Shown here in pieces: positions 60,420 through 64,000 of a stretch of 64,000 nt of DNA (position 1 is its first letter; every line of letters starts with the position of its first letter). The notes below the pieces were generated by a model. It did no database searches and was not told where the DNA came from. It worked only from the letters and a program-made list of their open reading frames with translations. A program made the translations under genes and the position numbers. This stretch comes from CALJFL01 sp047633055 (GTDB lineage: Bacteria > Pseudomonadota > Gammaproteobacteria > Pseudomonadales > Halieaceae): assembly GCA_047633055.1 (NCBI GenBank), contig JBLIEI010000013.1:1-64000 (forward strand). Direction: 5' to 3'.

Positions 60420-61361
60420 TCAATTATCGCGCATAGAGTCCAACAGTTTTTCTACCACGGCCTGGAGATCGATTTCGCCAGGTGAATATCCGTCCAAAAG
60501 CTCGCCGGAGGCAGTAGACGAGAGCGAGATGGCTAGCCTTCTTTCTATTTCGTCCTCGATGAGCTTGCGCATTACCGTACTTTTTTTAGCGGCGCGACGT
60601 GCCAGCAGTTCTCCACTATTTAACATCTGCTCTCGGTGCTCTAGCAAGGCCTGCCACAAGGTCTCCAAACCTGCGCCGGTTGTCGCAATGGTCTCGGTGA
60701 CGGCCGGCGCAGGCTTTCTTGCCAGCATGTTGATCGATTCCACCAGATCCGCTCGGGTTTGCCCGACCCCTAGTTTGTCGGCCTTGTTGATAGTGAAAAC
60801 GTCTCCCGCTTCTGTCAGGCCCGCTTTATTTGCCTGAATGGTATCGCCCCAGCCGGGGTTGAGAACCACCAGAACGGAATCCGCCAGATTCATTATGTCG
60901 AGTTCAACCTGGCCAATACCCAGAGTTTCGATGATGATTATCGGCCAGCCACAGGCGTCGAATATACGAACACAGGTTGACACCGCACGCGCCATTCCGC
61001 CAGTTTCTCCGCGGGAAGCCAGCGAGCGAATGTAAACTGACGCTCCCAGATTTCCGTGCATACGCACACGGTCACCGAGAATTGCCCCGTTTGAAAAGGG
61101 TGAGCTGGGGTCAACTGCCAATACTGCGGCTTTATCGAAATGGGACGTCACATGCGGGAGTAGACCGTTAATTAGCGTAGATTTGCCAGCACCTGGGGGG
61201 CCAGTTATGCCAATAACATAAGCATTGCCGGTTGAGGCTGAGATCTGTTGTTCGATATCGACAAGCTGCTGGTCGGCTCGCTCCGCTATGCTGAGCAGAC
61301 GAGCCAGACTGGTTCGCTGTCCCGCCAGGGCGCTGGCTACCAATGTGTCAAGATCAGACAA
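60420..61361 (-). CDS. meaB: MeaB/ArgK-type GTPase chaperone of B12-dependent mutase
   Basis: 313 residues. A G3E-family GTPase: Walker A GPPGAGKST at 54-62, the DPSSPFSNGAILGDRVRM segment near 82-99 (switch regions), ETLGIGQVELDI near 150-161, and NKAD near 201-204 for guanine. MeaB proteins guard adenosylcobalamin mutases, gating cofactor loading and removing damaged cofactor. Its place 26 bases after the mutase small subunit gene agrees. The C-terminal helical dimerisation arm (about 265-313) is present. Confidence 0.94.
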   Translation of the reverse strand: MSDLDTLVASALAGQRTSLARLLSIAERADQQLVDIEQQISASTGNAYVIGITGPPGAGKSTLINGLLPHVTSHFDKAAVLAVDPSSPFSNGAILGDRVRMHGNLGASVYIRSLASRGETGGMARAVSTCVRIFDACGWPIIIIETLGIGQVELDIMNLADSVLVVLNPGWGDTIQANKAGLTEAGDVFTINKADKLGVGQTRADLVESINMLARKPAPAVTETIATTGAGLETLWQALLEHREQMLNSGELLARRAAKKSTVMRKLIEDEIERRLAISLSSTASGELLDGYSPGEIDLQAVVEKLLDSMRDN

Positions 61362-61387
61362 TTTTTAAGGTGACTCCCGGTGTGGAA

Positions 61388-61828
61388 CTAGCTCGAGGTC
61401 TGTGACTGAGTCAGTCGTTCGGCGGATTCAACGATGTCTGATAATTGCGAGCCAGGCGGAAAAACCTCAACGCCCAGTGCTTCGAGTTGTCGTTTCGCGT
61501 ACGGCGGCACGGTGCCACCGGCGAAAATTGGCAGCTCCGGGCGTGCGCCCTGAACCGATCTCACTGCACGTATAGCGACATCAATGTGGCCGCCAATGTT
61601 CAGCCCCACCAGGTCTACGTCTTCGTCTACGGCCGCTCGCAAGATGTCATCAGTATTCGCCATGCCTATCATAATCACTTCGAAGCCTGCATCTCGCAGG
61701 GCGCGGGCGACAATAGTGGGGCCGCGCCAGTGTCCGTCGAGTCCTGTTTTGGCCATCAAAATACGTTTTTGACTGTTGAAACTATTCACTGAGGATATTA
61801 CTCCTAGGTTTGAATTGGCGTGTTCCAA
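61388..61828 (-). CDS. B12-binding small subunit of acyl-CoA mutase
   Basis: 146 residues. The Rossmann-like cobalamin domain carries the base-off motif D-x-H-x2-G as LDGHWRG near 30-36 (His coordinates cobalt; the usual form is DGHDRG), followed by VGLNIGGHIDVAIR near 73-86 and GGTVPPYAKRQLEALGV near 103-119. In single-chain mutases this is the C-terminal domain; here it is a separate protein. The ATG at 61828 overlaps the large-subunit stop by 25 bases. An internal ATG, just before AKTGLDG, would give a shorter form starting directly at the domain. Confidence 0.9.
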   Translation of the reverse strand: MEHANSNLGVISSVNSFNSQKRILMAKTGLDGHWRGPTIVARALRDAGFEVIMIGMANTDDILRAAVDEDVDLVGLNIGGHIDVAIRAVRSVQGARPELPIFAGGTVPPYAKRQLEALGVEVFPPGSQLSDIVESAERLTQSQTSS

Positions 61829-63435
61829 TCGCCAAAGACATCTCGATATACATCGCCTATTTCACCAAGTGTGACTTCGGCCTCTAGCGCATCCAGCATG
61901 GCGGGCATGATGTTGGTGTCGCTGCGGCACACCTGTTCAAGGTTCTTGAGGGCGCTACAGGCTCCCGCTTCGTGCCGGCTGCGTAACACCTCGTGTAGGC
62001 GCTCGGTGGCGACATCAAAGGCATCGTCGATACCCATGAAACCATCGACCTCAAAAGGGGGTTCGTCATCTTGTGCACAAGTTACCCCGACAACGTGCTG
62101 CTCGCCGTTCTCAATTTGCATAAACTCTTTGTGCTGGTTTTCTGCGGCTTTTGCATGCAGCCATCCTGAATCAAGACTGGCCAGGTAGCCTCCTTGCTGC
62201 TGAATTTCGTCGAAAAATTTCCACGCCTTTTCGGCAATTGCCGCCGTTAAGGTTTCAACGTAGAAAGATCCTCCAAGCGGGTCAGTCACCGCGCAGATGT
62301 TGGTTTCTTCCTGCAAGATTTGCTGGATGCGTACCGACATTTGGTGCGCATGCTCAGAGGGAATCGACAGGGCTTCATCGTACCCGGAGACACCTAGGGA
62401 TTGAACACCACCTAAAACGGCGGTGAGTGCCATTAACGTGCCCCGAACAATATTGTTGAGAGGTTGTTGATAGGTCATTTTGGAGCCGGCAGTGACACAG
62501 TGGATTCTAAGATTAGCCGTTTTGGGGTCCGTAATGTCGTAGCGTGTGCGCAATAGATCGCTCCACATGAGTCGTGCAGCGCGTAGTTTCGAGGCCTCTT
62601 CGATAATATTAATCGATGCTCTGAAGCTGACGCCAGAACATGCTCTGGCCGCCTGCTCCAGAGGCATATTGCCACGTCGCTTTATTTCGTCCAGATACTC
62701 GACTGCATTGGCAAATAAGGAGCCCAGCTCCTGATCGGGGCTTAGGCCGGAATCCGCACCGTTGTAGCCGGCAATGGAGACAGGTACCCAGCGGGGTAGG
62801 TTCTCGGCACAGAATTCAATGATGTCAGCGTTGAAGCGCAGACCTGCATCCGTAGGAATCTGCTGCTTGGTCACGCAGCCGAGATAAGTGAGATTGAAAT
62901 CGCTTTGTCCGGTGCCAGAGAGCTTACGCAAATCATAGCCGCGCTTTTTGGCCACTGTCCAATATCCGGCGAGGGCGAAGGGTGCGTGCTGTACAACCGC
63001 GCCGCCGGCATGGCCAAAGCTGGTGTCTACCGGCAAGCCGTCCAGGCATATATCGATATCACGTACGCTTTGCATTACCGCGCCAGTCAGGCCTACATCT
63101 TCGCGCCTGGAGACAACTTCCGGGTGATCCACGTTATAGCAATGATCACCAGTATTGCGGTCGTGCTCCATGATGAAGCCCGTCTCGCCGTTCTTTAGCA
63201 GAAATTTGATTCGTTCGTTTTCGTCTTCGGGTTTGCCGAACCCACTGAGCTGAAAAATGCGCCAGGGTTTGGTCCGGTAGCCGGTGGGGTGCCATCCTCG
63301 GTGATAGGGGGCTTCCCCGGGAGCTGTGTCCACGCGATCGCGATGACTATCTGGAATATCGTCCTTGGTATAGAAACTTTTCAGTTCTATTCCGGAGCTA
63401 GTGGTGAAATTTTTTGGGACGCTTTTTATAGTCAT
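61804..63435 (-). CDS. Acyl-CoA mutase large subunit (methylmalonyl-CoA mutase family, divergent active site)
   Basis: 543 residues, the TIM-barrel substrate domain without the B12 domain. Family landmarks are YHRGWHPTGYRTKPWRIFQ near 43-61, SGTGQSDFN near 172-180 (usual TGTIQND), LRFNADIIEFC near 197-207 and SIAGYNGADSG near 220-230. The last is SISGYHxxEAG in methylmalonyl-CoA mutase, where the His is the general acid; here it is Asn. The Tyr of TGY and the Arg of LRF are kept. The substrate may therefore not be methylmalonyl-CoA. It rearranges the carbon skeleton of an acyl-CoA with adenosylcobalamin. It heads the minus-strand operon with the small subunit and MeaB. Confidence 0.88.
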   Translation of the reverse strand: MTIKSVPKNFTTSSGIELKSFYTKDDIPDSHRDRVDTAPGEAPYHRGWHPTGYRTKPWRIFQLSGFGKPEDENERIKFLLKNGETGFIMEHDRNTGDHCYNVDHPEVVSRREDVGLTGAVMQSVRDIDICLDGLPVDTSFGHAGGAVVQHAPFALAGYWTVAKKRGYDLRKLSGTGQSDFNLTYLGCVTKQQIPTDAGLRFNADIIEFCAENLPRWVPVSIAGYNGADSGLSPDQELGSLFANAVEYLDEIKRRGNMPLEQAARACSGVSFRASINIIEEASKLRAARLMWSDLLRTRYDITDPKTANLRIHCVTAGSKMTYQQPLNNIVRGTLMALTAVLGGVQSLGVSGYDEALSIPSEHAHQMSVRIQQILQEETNICAVTDPLGGSFYVETLTAAIAEKAWKFFDEIQQQGGYLASLDSGWLHAKAAENQHKEFMQIENGEQHVVGVTCAQDDEPPFEVDGFMGIDDAFDVATERLHEVLRSRHEAGACSALKNLEQVCRSDTNIMPAMLDALEAEVTLGEIGDVYRDVFGDWNTPIQT

Positions 63436-63568
63436 TCGGGGCGCATCTCGTCCAGCAATATATACTCATGTTATATTTTGTTTACTCACATTACCATATC
63501 TTTACTATTAAACTATTGCTTGCTAAGGTAGTGGTATACAACAATTAAAAAAAGTAGGGAGGCAGATT
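63436..63568. promoter_or_regulatory. AT-rich divergent promoter region between mutase and alcohol dehydrogenase
   Basis: 133 bases between two divergent starts, strongly AT-rich in 63455-63550, so likely to hold both promoters. I do not see the conserved elements of a cobalamin riboswitch. No clear palindrome stands out. Confidence 0.4.
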
Positions 63569-64000
63569 TTGGCCATTCCGACCGTGTCAACATATCAGCT
63601 AACCGCTACTGAGCGAGTCCATATGGGCCTTCGTGTGGCTGATGCTTTGGCTGCTGAGGCCGAGATTCTTCAGGCGCAGCGTATTTTTTTGTTGGTTAGC
63701 CGCACGTTAAATACTCAAACAGACGAAATATCACATATTAAAGATGTGCTGGGCGATAAAGTGGCTGCCGTTCACGACGGTATTCCTCCCCATGCGCCGC
63801 GCACCGCGGTTTTGGCTGCTGCGGCGGCAGCGCGTGCGGTATCTGCGGACCTTATAGTCACGGTAGGGGGTGGTTCGGTAACCGATTCCGGAAAAATTAT
63901 TGCCCTGGCGTTAAAGCACAACCTATTGGAACACGACGATCTGGAGCCATACCATGTGGCGGTGCTGGACGATGGTACGGTGGTGCAGCCAGAGTTTGAA
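63569..64000 (+). CDS. Iron-containing alcohol dehydrogenase / maleylacetate reductase-like, partial at window end
   Basis: 144 codons are visible and the frame is open to the last base. The start is TTG at 63569, six bases after a strong RBS AGGGAGG; no ATG fits. The NAD(P)-binding half of the group III alcohol dehydrogenase fold shows the signature TVGGGSVTDSGKIIALAL near 98-115, which binds the pyrophosphate, and ends before the iron-binding His residues. It would oxidise an alcohol or reduce an aldehyde or maleylacetate. Being divergent from the acyl-CoA mutase, it may act in the same pathway. Confidence 0.85.
   Translation, partial: MAIPTVSTYQLTATERVHMGLRVADALAAEAEILQAQRIFLLVSRTLNTQTDEISHIKDVLGDKVAAVHDGIPPHAPRTAVLAAAAAARAVSADLIVTVGGGSVTDSGKIIALALKHNLLEHDDLEPYHVAVLDDGTVVQPEFE

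Noticed and set aside
63436..63568. Cobalamin riboswitch before the B12 mutase operon
   Set aside because: The conserved B12-box core was not found and the region is only 133 bases of AT-rich sequence.
1..64000. Insertion sequences, CRISPR arrays, tRNA or rRNA genes
   Set aside because: No transposase, integrase, regularly spaced repeats, cloverleaf-like or rRNA-like sequence was recognised on either strand.

Overview
The window reads as chromosomal DNA of an aerobic, probably marine gammaproteobacterium. The pointers are a TonB-dependent receptor, a bacterial wax ester synthase/DGAT, two sulfatases, a CvfB-YlqF-MAPEG housekeeping block and dense catabolic gene clusters. Species cannot be named from sequence alone. 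No rRNA, tRNA, CRISPR array, transposase or integrase was seen. Almost all of the DNA is coding; the longest non-coding stretches hold decayed glutathione S-transferase (GST) genes.

Layout. 0.3-6 kb: a DsbA/HCCA-isomerase-like protein, then a large reductive dehalogenase fused to its own flavin/[2Fe-2S] reductase, divergent from a LysR regulator with clear palindromes between them. 6-8.6 kb: wax ester synthase/DGAT and a secreted HAD phosphatase. 8.7-25.3 kb: a degradative island with a TetR regulator, three intact and two decayed GST-like genes, an alkylsulfatase-like protein missing part of its core, a formylglycine sulfatase, kynureninase, a patatin lipase, a metallo-hydrolase, a nitronate monooxygenase-like flavoprotein and an enoyl-CoA hydratase. 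Four copies, plus one degenerate copy, of a 17-bp motif TGGC(A/G)-N7-TGTCA lie in front of these genes and suggest one regulon. 25.4-26 kb: UbiX.

26-56.8 kb is the most interesting part. A TonB receptor, a polyamine-type ABC transporter, an acyl-CoA dehydrogenase and a BetI-like TetR share an 18-bp operator. The TetR gene is divergent from two phytoene-desaturase-like FAD oxidoreductases, a GcvT-like THF methyltransferase and an NDP-forming acyl-CoA synthetase. A Rieske oxygenase, two class III aminotransferases, a TetR-GNAT fusion and PurU follow. A second FAD1-FAD2-GcvT triplet then appears in the opposite orientation under an AraC regulator. I read this as an import-to-oxidation system for an N-methylated or polyamine-like compound: the FAD enzymes and the Rieske enzyme would cleave C-N bonds, GcvT would pass the C1 unit to tetrahydrofolate, PurU would release formate, the aminotransferases would remove amino groups, and the acyl-CoA enzymes would finish the chain. 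The substrate is unknown.

56.8-59.2 kb is housekeeping (YlqF GTPase, CvfB, MAPEG). 59.3-63.4 kb is a B12 cluster: a divergent acyl-CoA mutase (large and small subunits), a MeaB chaperone GTPase and a short reductive-dehalogenase-like iron-sulfur protein. The window ends inside an iron-containing alcohol dehydrogenase gene on the plus strand.
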